NCBI RefSeq assembly: GCF_025947185.1
Contig: NZ_CP110001.1
Location: 3,348,001 to 3,412,000, forward strand
Reading direction: 5' to 3'
DNA length: 64,000 nt
Source: Flavobacterium sp. N2038
Lineage (GTDB): Bacteria > Bacteroidota > Bacteroidia > Flavobacteriales > Flavobacteriaceae
Each line of letters starts with the position of its first letter. Within the stretch, counting starts at the first letter, position 1. Under the pieces are notes generated by a model. The model did no database searches and had not been told where the DNA came from. It worked only from the letters and a program-made list of their open reading frames with translations. The position numbers were made by a program, and so were the translations under genes. Of this stretch, positions 10,791 through 19,181 are shown one piece after another.

Positions 10791-11435
10791 TTAAGAATGT
10801 TTTACAGAAATAGATTCCAGTATATTCGCAACACTCTTACATTTGTCTGTTGCTGATTCTAAAACAGATAACACTTCTTTATATTTAATAATATTTTTAG
10901 CGTCTGTTTCGTTTTCAAAAATTTCAAAAACTGCTTTGTTATATACATTATCAGACTTGTTTTCCAGTTTATTAATTCTGGCACAAGCATCTTTAATGAT
11001 TTTAAAATTCTTTAAATTTCTTAACTCTTTTACAGCACTGTCAATATTTTGACAAGCTTCAAGGTTAATTTCTGTCATCTTTCTGATAGACTTAGTAATC
11101 TTGTCAACCTGATACAATCTCATACGGCTCGCTGCACCATGAAGGTAATCAGCAACGTTATCAATAGAAGTAATTAAGGTATGTATATCTTCTCTGTCAA
11201 ATGGAGTGATAAAATTTCTGCTCAATTCAAGATTAGTCTGACGTGTAATGTCTTCTCCTTTTTGCTCTAATTCATCAATTTTTTGAAAAAGAATTTCTCT
11301 TTCTTTTAATGGAAGATTTACAGCTTCGTGTAAATTAGAAGCTAATTCAATTAAATTGCTTGAAGCCTCTTCAAAAAGTGGAAAGAATTTCTTGTCTTTC
11401 GGCACTAAAAATTGGAAAATACTGTTTATTGACAT
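10791..11435 (-). CDS. DUF47 / PhoU-like phosphate transport regulator
   Basis: 214 aa, all alpha-helical, of the DUF47 (TIGR00153) PhoU-like family. Helices carry the family-like SIFQFLVPKDKKFFPLFEEA start, FDREDIHTLITSIDNVADYL in the middle and INKLENKSDNVYNKAV later. Such proteins are encoded next to PiT transporters and are thought to modulate them. The next gene downstream (30 bases) is the PiT transporter. A good -7 box upstream suggests this pair is transcribed separately from hutH. Confidence 0.92.
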   Translation of the reverse strand: MSINSIFQFLVPKDKKFFPLFEEASSNLIELASNLHEAVNLPLKEREILFQKIDELEQKGEDITRQTNLELSRNFITPFDREDIHTLITSIDNVADYLHGAASRMRLYQVDKITKSIRKMTEINLEACQNIDSAVKELRNLKNFKIIKDACARINKLENKSDNVYNKAVFEIFENETDAKNIIKYKEVLSVLESATDKCKSVANILESISVKHS

Positions 11436-11454
11436 TTTTATATTTTTGATAGTG

Positions 11455-11462
11455 CAAAATTA
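11455..11462 (-). promoter_or_regulatory. Candidate -7 promoter box for DUF47-pit
   Basis: On the minus strand TAATTTTG matches TAnnTTTG, 19 bases before the DUF47 start and within the 48-base hutH/DUF47 gap. Confidence 0.5.
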
Positions 11463-11483
11463 CTTCATTAATGTTCTATAATG

Positions 11484-12998
11484 TTAAGCCATTGTTAACA
11501 AATCGTTTTCAATTTGAAAACTATTCAGGAACGAAACGGTCTTCTCAATATCATAATGTAAGATTCTGTCTTCCTTAACCAAAGGCACAACTTCTCTGTA
11601 ACTACTTAAGAACATTTCAATAAAATCACTTGATTTCAGAGGCTCTCTGTAAGCAATTGCCTGTGAAGCATTCATCAATTCAATTGCCAGAATACGCTCC
11701 AGATTATCCATAACACGCAACGCTTTTGTAGCGCCGTTTGCTCCCATACTTACGTGATCTTCCTGTCCGTTGCTAGAAACAATACTATCAATACTTGATG
11801 GGGTTGCCAATTGTTTGTTCTGACTTGCAATACTGGCAGCAGTATATTGAGGAATCATAAATCCTGAATTTAATCCCGGATTGTCTACCAAAAATGCCGG
11901 AAGATTACGCAAGCCTGAAATTAACTGATAGGTTCTTCTTTCAGAAATACTTCCTAATTCAGCCAAAGCAATTGCCATAAAATCTAAAGCTAACGCTAAC
12001 GGCTGTCCGTGGAAATTTCCTCCTGAAATAATCTGATCTGATTCGATAAAAATATTTGGATTATCGGTAACGGAGTTAATTTCGGTTTTGAATACTTTTC
12101 TAACATAATCAATCGCGTCTTTTGATGCACCATGAACCTGAGGCATGCAACGGAAAGAATAAGGATCCTGAACGTGTTTTTTCTCTTGTTCTATAATTTG
12201 GCTTCCTTCTAAAAACTCGTTGATTCGCTGCGCAGTCACAATCTGTCCTTTATGAGGACGAATAAAATGAATTAATTCATTGAAAGGCTCAATTCTTCCA
12301 TCAAAACCTTCTAAAGAAATTGTTCCAATTAAATCTGCTAAATAAGAATATTTATAAGCTTTTAATAAAATATGTGCTCCGTAAGCACTCATAAACTGTG
12401 TTCCGTTTAATAATGCCAAACCTTCTTTTGACTGCAAAACAATTGGTTCCCAGTTAAAGTGTTTTAAAACTTCACCAGCTGCCATCTTCTTTCCTTCAAA
12501 AAGCACTTCACCCTCGCCCAATAACGGCAAAGATAAATGCGCTAAAGGCGCCAAATCTCCGGAAGCTCCCAGTGAACCCTGAGTATAGATAACAGGAAGA
12601 ATATCATTATTATAAAAATCGACCAAACGCTCTAACGTTACCAATTGTACACCAGAATGTCCGTAGCTTAAAGATTGTATTTTTAGCAACAGCATAAGTT
12701 TCACAATTTCGGCAGGAACTTCTTCACCAGTTCCGCAAGCATGCGATTTTACAAGATTCTCCTGAAGTTGTGATAAGTTTTCATTTGAAATCTTAACATT
12801 ACAAAGTGAACCAAATCCTGTATTGATACCATAAATAGGTTCAGAATGTGATGCCATTTTTTTATCGAGATAATCACGACATTTCTGAACATTAACTTTC
12901 GCTTCTTCAGATAGTTCAAGGACTTTTTGATTAACGATAATTTCTTGTAAAGCTTCTAAACTTAAGGTTTCAGTACTTATATAATGGACTTCTTTCAT
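11484..12998 (-). CDS. hutH: Histidine ammonia-lyase
   Basis: 504 aa. It deaminates L-histidine to urocanate. The Ala-Ser-Gly triad that cyclises to the MIO cofactor is at residues 145-147 (GSLGASGDLAPLAH), and the substrate-selectivity pair Ser-His is at 85-86 (NLVKSHACGTG). Ser-His is usual for histidine (or tyrosine) lyases; phenylalanine lyases have other residues. YGINTGFG near residue 56 and YTAASIASQNK late in the protein are also family landmarks. No hutU, hutI or hutG is adjacent, so the substrate is inferred from the protein alone. Confidence 0.9.
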   Translation of the reverse strand: MKEVHYISTETLSLEALQEIIVNQKVLELSEEAKVNVQKCRDYLDKKMASHSEPIYGINTGFGSLCNVKISNENLSQLQENLVKSHACGTGEEVPAEIVKLMLLLKIQSLSYGHSGVQLVTLERLVDFYNNDILPVIYTQGSLGASGDLAPLAHLSLPLLGEGEVLFEGKKMAAGEVLKHFNWEPIVLQSKEGLALLNGTQFMSAYGAHILLKAYKYSYLADLIGTISLEGFDGRIEPFNELIHFIRPHKGQIVTAQRINEFLEGSQIIEQEKKHVQDPYSFRCMPQVHGASKDAIDYVRKVFKTEINSVTDNPNIFIESDQIISGGNFHGQPLALALDFMAIALAELGSISERRTYQLISGLRNLPAFLVDNPGLNSGFMIPQYTAASIASQNKQLATPSSIDSIVSSNGQEDHVSMGANGATKALRVMDNLERILAIELMNASQAIAYREPLKSSDFIEMFLSSYREVVPLVKEDRILHYDIEKTVSFLNSFQIENDLLTMA

Positions 12999-13409
12999 AT
13001 TATTTTTATTTTAAGCCATCAAAATTCAGCAAATCAATATTAAAAAGCAACATTTATTCACAATAATTAAATATTAAACAAAAGCTATTCTTCTCTTTTT
13101 TAAATTTCACAATACTAATAGTACAAAAAAGACGCTTTCAAAAATGCATTAAAAAGTAAGGATCAAAATCATAGCTTTAAAAATATAATCCTACTAAAAT
13201 TGTAGACTGTAGCTGATTTTTAGTTCAATTTTTATTAAAAATCAGCTCTTTACTTCAAACAAAACCCTTAAAATCTCATCTGAAATATATCAAAACCTCA
13301 ATTTAACATATTGAAATTTACCAAATACTCAATATTGATTTATTGGGATTTGAATTATTAAAATATTCGTAAAAAGGCCACAAGAATTTTTAATACTGCT
13401 TAAAATCTG
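12999..13409. other. Non-coding spacer with a 12-bp inverted repeat
   Basis: This AT-rich 411-base gap separates hutH (minus) from the thr leader (plus). No ORF of note. The only clear structure is AGCTGATTTTTA at 13211-13222 pairing with TAAAAATCAGCT at 13236-13247 (13-base loop). It has no T run on either side, so it is not a normal terminator. Confidence 0.6.
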
Positions 13410-13417
13410 TACTTTTG
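13410..13417 (+). promoter_or_regulatory. Candidate -7 promoter box of the thr operon
   Basis: TACTTTTG matches TAnnTTTG. It is 10 bases before the first ATG of the Thr-rich leader ORF, so a transcript starting 5-7 bases downstream would be nearly leaderless if the first ATG is used. The ATG at 13461 would leave a normal 5' leader. Confidence 0.5.
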
Positions 13418-13427
13418 AAAAATCAAA

Positions 13428-13529
13428 ATGAAAAGTAACAGCGCAAAATATCAATCTACAATGACAACTCAAACAGGAGTTGCAATTGCTGCTACCATTA
13501 TTTCTACTACAACAACTACTACCCCTTAG
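13428..13529 (+). CDS. Putative threonine attenuation leader peptide
   Basis: 33 codons ending in TAG. It includes 11 Thr codons, six of them consecutive right before the final Pro, and three Ile codons. An internal ATG at 13461 would give a 22-aa version that keeps nearly all the Thr codons. It lies 183 bases upstream of thrA on the same strand, behind a promoter box. A regulatory-codon run in front of a threonine operon is the hallmark of transcription attenuation, known best from enterobacterial thrL. No similarity to thrL itself is claimed. Confidence 0.75.
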   Translation: MKSNSAKYQSTMTTQTGVAIAATIISTTTTTTP

Positions 13530-13572
13530 GGGTATACATTTTACATATAATCCAGGTTATCTATACTTTTTT
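13520..13572 (+). promoter_or_regulatory. Candidate attenuator hairpins after the Thr codon run
   Basis: TACCCC-TTA-GGGGTA (13520-13534) is a 6-bp hairpin that spans the last Thr codon and the stop codon. Its right arm GGGGTATA can instead pair, partly through G-U pairs, with TATACTTTT at about 13562-13570, just at a run of T. The two pairings exclude each other, as expected of an antiterminator and terminator. Both helices are weak, so this is a proposal. Confidence 0.35.
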
Positions 13573-13712
13573 CTTGAAAGAAGAGAGCTAATGGATACAT
13601 AAAAAACATTTACAAAGAAAAAAAGTCGCAGTTTTCAGTTTCAGTTCACAGTTGATAACCTTTGAACCTTTGTTACTCAAAATCTTTGCACCTTATTAAA
13701 AAATATCACAAA

Positions 13713-16160
13713 ATGAAAGTATTAAAATTTGGCGGTACTTCGGTAGCCAATGCTCAAAATATAAAACTCGTTCTCGAAATTGTTAAACAAAAAGCTGAAA
13801 AAGATAAACTGGTTGTAGTTGTTTCAGCATTAAGCAAAGTAACCGATTTATTGCAGGCTGCAGCAGCAAAAGCAGCAGCAAACGATGAAAGCTTTAGAGA
13901 TATTATTGCCGAAATCGAGAAAAAACACCTTGACACTTTAAAAGAGCTGATTCCTGTAAGCGAACAAAGCAGTTTGTTGAGTCATGTAAAAAGAATCATC
14001 AATCACTTAGAAACTTTATTAGACGGTTGTTTCCTTTTAGGTGAATTATCTCCAAGAACATCCGATACTATTTTAAGTTTTGGTGAATTACTTTCTTCAT
14101 TTATTATTGCTAAAGCCTATCAGCAAATTAACAACGATGCCATTTATAAAGACAGTCGTGAATTAATCAAAACAAATGCTGATTTTGGAAAAGCGGTGGT
14201 AAACTTCGAAGTTTCAAATCAATTAATTAAAGATTATTTTGCTCAAAATGAAGCAAAAATCAATATTCTGCCGGGATTTATCGCTCAGACTTTAGACGGA
14301 ATCACTTCGACTTTAGGCCGTGGCGGATCTGATTATACTGCGGCAATTATTGCCGGAGCAATCGATGCAGAACAACTGGAAATCTGGACTGATGTAAACG
14401 GAATGTTTACTGCAAACCCGAAAATTGTAAAACAGGCACAGCCAATTGCAAATATTTCGTATCAGGAAGCGATGGAATTGTCGCATTTTGGTGCCAAAGT
14501 ATTATATCCGCCAACAATTCAGCCGGTTTTAAGAAAAAATATTCCCATTTTAATCAAAAATACTTTTGAACCGGAAGCCCAAGGAACTTTAATTTCAGAC
14601 ACTGTTGTATCAAAAGATACCGTTGTAAAAGGAATTAGCCATATCGATCATATTTCGCTTCTAACACTTGAAGGCCCGGGAATGATTGGAGTTGCAGGTT
14701 CATCAAGACGTTTGTTTGAAGTATTGTCTCAGGAAAAAATCAACGTAATTTTTATTACTCAGGCTTCATCTGAACATTCAATTTGTATCGGAATTTTAAA
14801 TTCTGATGCTGATAATGCCGAAGCTGCGATTAACAGAGCTTTTGAAATCGAAATTTCGCAAAACAAAATCGACCCTTGTTATGTAGAAAAAGACCTTTGC
14901 ATTATTGCTTTGGTGGGTGAAAACATGAAAAATCACCAGGGTTTAAGCGGAAGAATGTTCAGCACTCTGGGAAAAAACAACGTAAACATTCGTGCGATTG
15001 CTCAAGGTGCTTCTGAAAGAAACATTTCGACTGTAATTAACGAAAGAGACGTTAAAAAAGCGCTGAATACATTACACGAAAACTTCTTTGAAGAAAACAC
15101 AAAACAGCTGAATCTTTTTGTAATGGGAGTTGGAAATGTGGGCGAAAAATTCATCGAACAAATTCACAACCAAAGAAAGTTTTTAAAAGATAATTTAAAG
15201 ATAAATGTTCGCGTAATTGCGTTGTCAAACTCAAGAAAAATGCTTTTTGATGAAGACGGAATTTCATTAAAAGACTGGCAATCGACTCTGGACAAAGGCG
15301 AAGAAGCAATTCCAACTGAGTTTATCGCACGTGCCAGAGAACTGAATTTGCGTAACAGTATTTTCGTAGATATTACAGCAAACGCAAACGTTTCTGAAAT
15401 GTATGAGAAATTCTTAAAAGAAAGTATTGCGGTTGTAACTTGTAACAAAATTGCATGTTCATCTGCTTACGACAACTATAAAAAACTAAAAAGTCTATCT
15501 CGCCAATACAACGCTCCGTTTTTGTTTGAAACGAATGTTGGTGCGGGATTACCAATTATTGATACAGTAAAAAATCTTATTGCATCTGGTGATAAAGTGC
15601 ATAAAATTCAGGCGGTTTTATCGGGAAGTTTAAATTTCATTTTCAACAACTTTGATAAAGACAATTCTTTCCACGATGTGGTGAAAGAAGCCGGAGTTCA
15701 GGGATTTACAGAACCAGATCCAAAAATTGACTTAAGCGGAATCGACGTAGCTCGTAAAATCCTGATCCTAATTCGCGAAAGCGGTTACGAAATGGATATT
15801 GACGCGATTGCAAACGAATCGTTCCTGCCTGCCGAATGTTTAGCAACAACAAACAATGAAGACTTTTTTGCTTCGTTAATTAAACACGCTGCTCATTTTG
15901 AAGGCATTTATAAAGAAGCTTTAGCCAAAGATTCAAGATTGAAATACGTAGCGCAATTCGAAAACGGAAAAGCAAGCGTAGGTCTGCAATTCATCCCAAA
16001 AGATCATCCTTTTTATAATTTAGAAGGAAAAGACAATATCGTATTGTTCTACACAGATCGTTACGTAGACCAGCCTTTATTGATCAAAGGAGCCGGTGCC
16101 GGTGCAGCGGTAACAGCATCAGGAATTTTTGCTGACGTTATTCGTATTGGGAATGTTTAG
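13713..16160 (+). CDS. thrA: Bifunctional aspartokinase / homoserine dehydrogenase
   Basis: 815 aa. It catalyses the first and third steps from aspartate to threonine (aspartate phosphorylation; aspartate semialdehyde to homoserine). The start at 13713 gives the conserved MKVLKFGGTSVANAQ; a more upstream in-frame ATG at 13662 would add 17 residues with no family support. The kinase domain has GRGGSDYTAA, followed by ACT domains (GPGMIGVAGSS), then a Rossmann domain (VMGVGNVGEKFIEQI) and the dehydrogenase core (ETNVGAGLPIIDTVKNL; GVQGFTEPDPKIDLSGIDVARK). Length is close to E. coli ThrA (820 aa). First gene of thrABC. Confidence 0.97.
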   Translation: MKVLKFGGTSVANAQNIKLVLEIVKQKAEKDKLVVVVSALSKVTDLLQAAAAKAAANDESFRDIIAEIEKKHLDTLKELIPVSEQSSLLSHVKRIINHLETLLDGCFLLGELSPRTSDTILSFGELLSSFIIAKAYQQINNDAIYKDSRELIKTNADFGKAVVNFEVSNQLIKDYFAQNEAKINILPGFIAQTLDGITSTLGRGGSDYTAAIIAGAIDAEQLEIWTDVNGMFTANPKIVKQAQPIANISYQEAMELSHFGAKVLYPPTIQPVLRKNIPILIKNTFEPEAQGTLISDTVVSKDTVVKGISHIDHISLLTLEGPGMIGVAGSSRRLFEVLSQEKINVIFITQASSEHSICIGILNSDADNAEAAINRAFEIEISQNKIDPCYVEKDLCIIALVGENMKNHQGLSGRMFSTLGKNNVNIRAIAQGASERNISTVINERDVKKALNTLHENFFEENTKQLNLFVMGVGNVGEKFIEQIHNQRKFLKDNLKINVRVIALSNSRKMLFDEDGISLKDWQSTLDKGEEAIPTEFIARARELNLRNSIFVDITANANVSEMYEKFLKESIAVVTCNKIACSSAYDNYKKLKSLSRQYNAPFLFETNVGAGLPIIDTVKNLIASGDKVHKIQAVLSGSLNFIFNNFDKDNSFHDVVKEAGVQGFTEPDPKIDLSGIDVARKILILIRESGYEMDIDAIANESFLPAECLATTNNEDFFASLIKHAAHFEGIYKEALAKDSRLKYVAQFENGKASVGLQFIPKDHPFYNLEGKDNIVLFYTDRYVDQPLLIKGAGAGAAVTASGIFADVIRIGNV

Positions 16161-16288
16161 CCGCTAAGGCACTAAGACGCTAAGTTTCTAAGTTTTTTTT
16201 TACTTAGTATCTTAGAATCTTAGCGCCTCAGAAACTATAAAAATAAAAACTTTGTGACTTTGTGCCTTCGTGGCAAAACCAACCAGAA
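16161..16288 (+). repeat. 8-nt periodic inverted repeats between thrA and thrB
   Basis: CTAAG occurs at 16164, 16172, 16180 and 16188, exactly 8 bases apart. After a T run the complement CTTAG occurs at 16203, 16211 and 16219, also 8 apart, so the block folds on itself. A second octad block follows at 16250-16273 (CTTTGTGA, CTTTGTGC, CTTCGTGG). The spacer would form a long hairpin within the thr mRNA. Confidence 0.8.
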
Positions 16289-17212
16289 ATGAAAGAAATT
16301 AAACTATTTTGCCCAGCAACTATCGCCAACCTCTCCTGCGGATTTGACGTATTGGGGCTTTGCTTAGACAATGCGGGCGATGAAATGATTGTTCGAAAAG
16401 TCGATCAAAAAGGAGTTCGAATCACTAAAATTGTCGGTGCCGATTTGCCTCTTGAAACCGAAAAAAACGTTTCCGGAGTTGCGGCTTTGGCGATGTTGGA
16501 AACTTTATACGAATTAGACTTCGGATTCGAAATCGAAATTTATAAAAACATAAAAGCCGGAAGCGGTATTGGAAGCAGTGCTGCAAGTTCTGCCGGAGCG
16601 GTTTTCGGAATTAATGAATTATTAGGTAAACCTTATTCCCGTAAAGATTTGGTTCAGTTTGCTATGCAGGGCGAAAAATTAGCCAGCGGAAATGCACATG
16701 CTGACAATGTTGCTCCTGCCCTTTTAGGCGGCTTTACTTTGGTAAGAAGTTATTCGCCTCTTGACATTATCAGAATTGACAGTCCGGAAGAATTATTCGC
16801 AACGGTAGTTCATCCGCAAATTGAATTAAAGACATCCGACGCACGTTCGGTTTTAAAACAAAACGTTTCCCTAAAAAGTGCCATTATGCAATGGGGAAAT
16901 GTGGGCGGATTAATCGCAGGTTTATATACCAAAGACTACGAATTAATTGGAAGATCGCTTCATGACGAAATCGTAGAGCCTTTAAGAAGTGTTTTAATTC
17001 CAGGTTTCGATCAAATCAAACAAACGGCTCTTGAAAACGGCGCTTTAGGTTCAGGAATTTCAGGTTCTGGTCCGTCGATTTTTGCTTTAAGCAGAGGAAA
17101 AGAAACCGCCGATCAAATCGCCAGAGCCATGAGCGACGTTTACGAAAAAATGAATTTACCGTATGAAATTCACGTTTCGAAGATAAACCCTGACGGTGTC
17201 CGCATCCTTTAG
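16289..17212 (+). CDS. thrB: Homoserine kinase
   Basis: 307 aa GHMP-family kinase that phosphorylates homoserine. Start chosen at ATG 16289 (MKEIKLFCPATIANLSCGFD); an upstream in-frame GTG at 16262 lies inside a repeat and adds nine unlikely residues. The ATP-binding GHMP motif is KAGSGIGSSAASSAGAVFG, and the C-terminal GSGISGSGPSIFAL is the second family motif. It lies between thrA and thrC; the spacers on both sides contain periodic repeats. Confidence 0.96.
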   Translation: MKEIKLFCPATIANLSCGFDVLGLCLDNAGDEMIVRKVDQKGVRITKIVGADLPLETEKNVSGVAALAMLETLYELDFGFEIEIYKNIKAGSGIGSSAASSAGAVFGINELLGKPYSRKDLVQFAMQGEKLASGNAHADNVAPALLGGFTLVRSYSPLDIIRIDSPEELFATVVHPQIELKTSDARSVLKQNVSLKSAIMQWGNVGGLIAGLYTKDYELIGRSLHDEIVEPLRSVLIPGFDQIKQTALENGALGSGISGSGPSIFALSRGKETADQIARAMSDVYEKMNLPYEIHVSKINPDGVRIL

Positions 17213-17361
17213 CACTTCGTGCGCTGTAAGCAATAGGCTTTAGGCAATAAGCTTAAAACCTTTGCGCATAATATAAAACCAAGAAAAAAATGAAAGCTAA
17301 AAGCTAAACGCATTCAGAAAAAGCCTAATGCCTAAAGCTTAAAGCTTAAAGCCATAAACAA
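17213..17361 (+). repeat. 7-nt periodic inverted repeats between thrB and thrC
   Basis: The right half reads GCCTAAT, GCCTAAA, GCTTAAA, GCTTAAA, GCC in direct 7-base steps (about 17321-17353). The left half (about 17227-17261), read as complement, has the same steps. The two halves can pair around a short centre. Confidence 0.75.
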
Positions 17362-18651
17362 ATGAAATACTACAGTTTAAACCATAATGCCCCAAAAGTT
17401 TCTTTCAAAGAAGCTGTTATACAAGGATTAGCGAGTGATAAAGGATTATATTTCCCGGAAAACATTACCGCTTTAGATCCTTCCTTTTTTGATAAAATCG
17501 AAAGTTTAAGCCACGAAGAAATTGCTTTTGAAGCGATCAAACAATTCGTTGGCGACGAAATACCTGCAGAAAAACTAAAAGAAATCATTGCCGAAACTTT
17601 AGTTTTTGATTTCCCAGTTGTGAAAGTCGAAAACGGAATCTATTCGTTAGAATTATTTCACGGCCCTACAATGGCATTTAAAGACGTTGGAGCGCGTTTT
17701 ATGTCACGTTGTTTGGGATATTTCAATAAAGATAAAAAAGACGCTAAAAATACCGTTTTAGTAGCGACTTCCGGAGATACAGGCGGAGCTGTTGCCAGCG
17801 GATTTTTAGGCGTAGACGGCGTTGATGTTGTCATTTTATATCCGTCAGGAAAAGTGAGCGATATTCAGGAAAAGCAATTGACTACTTTAGGACAAAACAT
17901 TAAAGCACTTGAAGTTGACGGTGTTTTTGATGATTGCCAGGATATGGTCAAAAAAGCATTTTTAGATGAAACTTTAGCGCATAAAAACCTGACTTCTGCA
18001 AACTCTATTAATATTGCGCGCTGGTTACCGCAAATGTTTTATTTCTTCTTTGCTTACAAAGCGTTGAAGAGCCAAAACAAACCTTTAGTTTTTTCTTGTC
18101 CAAGCGGAAACTTCGGAAATATCTGTGCCGGAATTATGGCAAAGAAATTAGGTTTGCCAATTGAACATTTTGTAGCGTCTACCAACGTAAACGATACGGT
18201 GCCAAGATTCTTAGAAAACGGAAAATACGATCCAAAACCTTCTAAAGCAACAATCTCTAACGCAATGGACGTTGGAAACCCAAGCAACTTTATTAGAATT
18301 CAGGAATTGTACAACAACGACTTAAAAGCTTTCGAAAAAGACTTTTCTTCTTTTAGTTATACTGACGAAGAAACGCTTGAAGCTTTAAAGAAAATCTACA
18401 ATACAGACGGTTATATTGCAGAACCGCACGGTGCTGTTGGTTATTTAGGTTTGAAAAAAGAATTGGAGAAACACCCCAATGCAATTGGTATTTTCTTAGA
18501 AACCGCTCACCCAATTAAATTCTTAGATGTGGTTGAGCCGGCACTAGGAATTACACTTCCTATTCCTGCTCAAATTGAAAGTGTTATTAATGAGGAGAAA
18601 GTAAGTACTAAGATTGGAACTTATGAGGAGTTAAAGGCTTTCTTGGGATAA
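17362..18651 (+). CDS. threonine synthase thrC: Threonine synthase
   Basis: 429 aa PLP enzyme converting O-phosphohomoserine to threonine. PLP lysine is K107 in LFHGPTMAFKDVGARF, and the phosphate/PLP loop is VATSGDTGGAVASGF. C-terminal block: PHGAVGYLGLKKEL and LETAHPIKFLDVVEPAL. Length and order match the ThrC family common in Bacteroidota and enterobacteria. Last gene of thrABC, followed by a strong terminator. Confidence 0.96.
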   Translation: MKYYSLNHNAPKVSFKEAVIQGLASDKGLYFPENITALDPSFFDKIESLSHEEIAFEAIKQFVGDEIPAEKLKEIIAETLVFDFPVVKVENGIYSLELFHGPTMAFKDVGARFMSRCLGYFNKDKKDAKNTVLVATSGDTGGAVASGFLGVDGVDVVILYPSGKVSDIQEKQLTTLGQNIKALEVDGVFDDCQDMVKKAFLDETLAHKNLTSANSINIARWLPQMFYFFFAYKALKSQNKPLVFSCPSGNFGNICAGIMAKKLGLPIEHFVASTNVNDTVPRFLENGKYDPKPSKATISNAMDVGNPSNFIRIQELYNNDLKAFEKDFSSFSYTDEETLEALKKIYNTDGYIAEPHGAVGYLGLKKELEKHPNAIGIFLETAHPIKFLDVVEPALGITLPIPAQIESVINEEKVSTKIGTYEELKAFLG

Positions 18652-18675
18652 TCAATTTAATATATAATTATATAC

Positions 18676-18711
18676 AAAACGACTAAGATCTATTTTAGTC
18701 GTTTTTTTTTT
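18676..18711 (+). terminator. Terminator of the thr operon
   Basis: AAAACGACTAA (18676-18686) pairs with TTAGTCGTTTT (18695-18705), then a T run. It is 24 bases after the thrC stop. Confidence 0.9.
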
Positions 18712-18765
18712 GAACTAATCATTTCAATACAACCTTCGCTTTCAATAGTTTGAATATAAAATTTT

Positions 18766-18890
18766 AAAAATTTGCAAGAAAAATACATATATTTGAAAAG
18801 CAAAAAACAAAATAAAACTTCGCTTACCTTCCTTAATTTAGATGTATATACTAAAGTTTTTTTTACATATAAACGAATTAGCAACAGCTA
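18766..18890 (+). promoter_or_regulatory. Repeated promoter-like leader, copy 1
   Basis: About 60 bases here (18766-18825) are closely similar to 20314-20374, including an identical ATACATATATTTGAAAAG block. TATATTTG at 18788-18795 is a perfect -7 box. Weaker similarity continues downstream (TGTATATAC..AAAGTTT and ATAAAC motifs). It drives the first genes of the accessory island. Confidence 0.6.
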
Positions 18891-18910
18891 TAACACATAT
18901 ACTAAAAGAC

Positions 18911-19153
18911 ATGAAAAATTACTACCTTGATAAAATTAATGTAATCATTGACGGAACTGAATCAGTAATTGAGATTGTTGCCGGTTCTGGATACGATTTA
19001 AACGTTGTGAAAAGAGTAGCAATCCGAAGAGTAAAAGAAAGATTTCCAAACTCAGAAAATTTTGCTACCATTCTAATTTCTCATGAAGAATATACTTATG
19101 AGGAATATAAAGCTGTAACTGGCTCAAATCCTGGATGGATAATTGAAAAGTAA
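18911..19153 (+). CDS. Small protein of unknown function
   Basis: 80 aa. ATG 18911 (MKNYYLDKINV) is preferred over an in-frame ATG at 18842, which lies in the promoter-like leader. No family recognised. The sequence alternates predicted strand and helix (VIEIVAGSGYDLNVVKRVAI RRVKERFP split over two blocks), with no signal peptide or membrane segment. The next gene starts 28 bases later on the same strand, so the two are likely co-expressed. It may be a small partner of the HEPN-type protein, but that is only inferred from position. Confidence 0.6.
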   Translation: MKNYYLDKINVIIDGTESVIEIVAGSGYDLNVVKRVAIRRVKERFPNSENFATILISHEEYTYEEYKAVTGSNPGWIIEK

Positions 19154-19181
19154 AACATTACAAGACAAATCGTAAAAAAAT

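Noticed and set aside
11484..12998. Phenylalanine ammonia-lyase instead of HutH
   Set aside because: The selectivity pair is Ser-His, as in histidine lyases.
13662..13712. 17-residue N-terminal extension of ThrA
   Set aside because: The extension has no homology in the family, and the DNA there is repeat-like; MKVLKFGGTS is the conserved start.
16262..16288. GTG start giving a longer ThrB
   Set aside because: The codons fall in the CTTTGTGA-type octad repeat; ATG 16289 gives the normal start.
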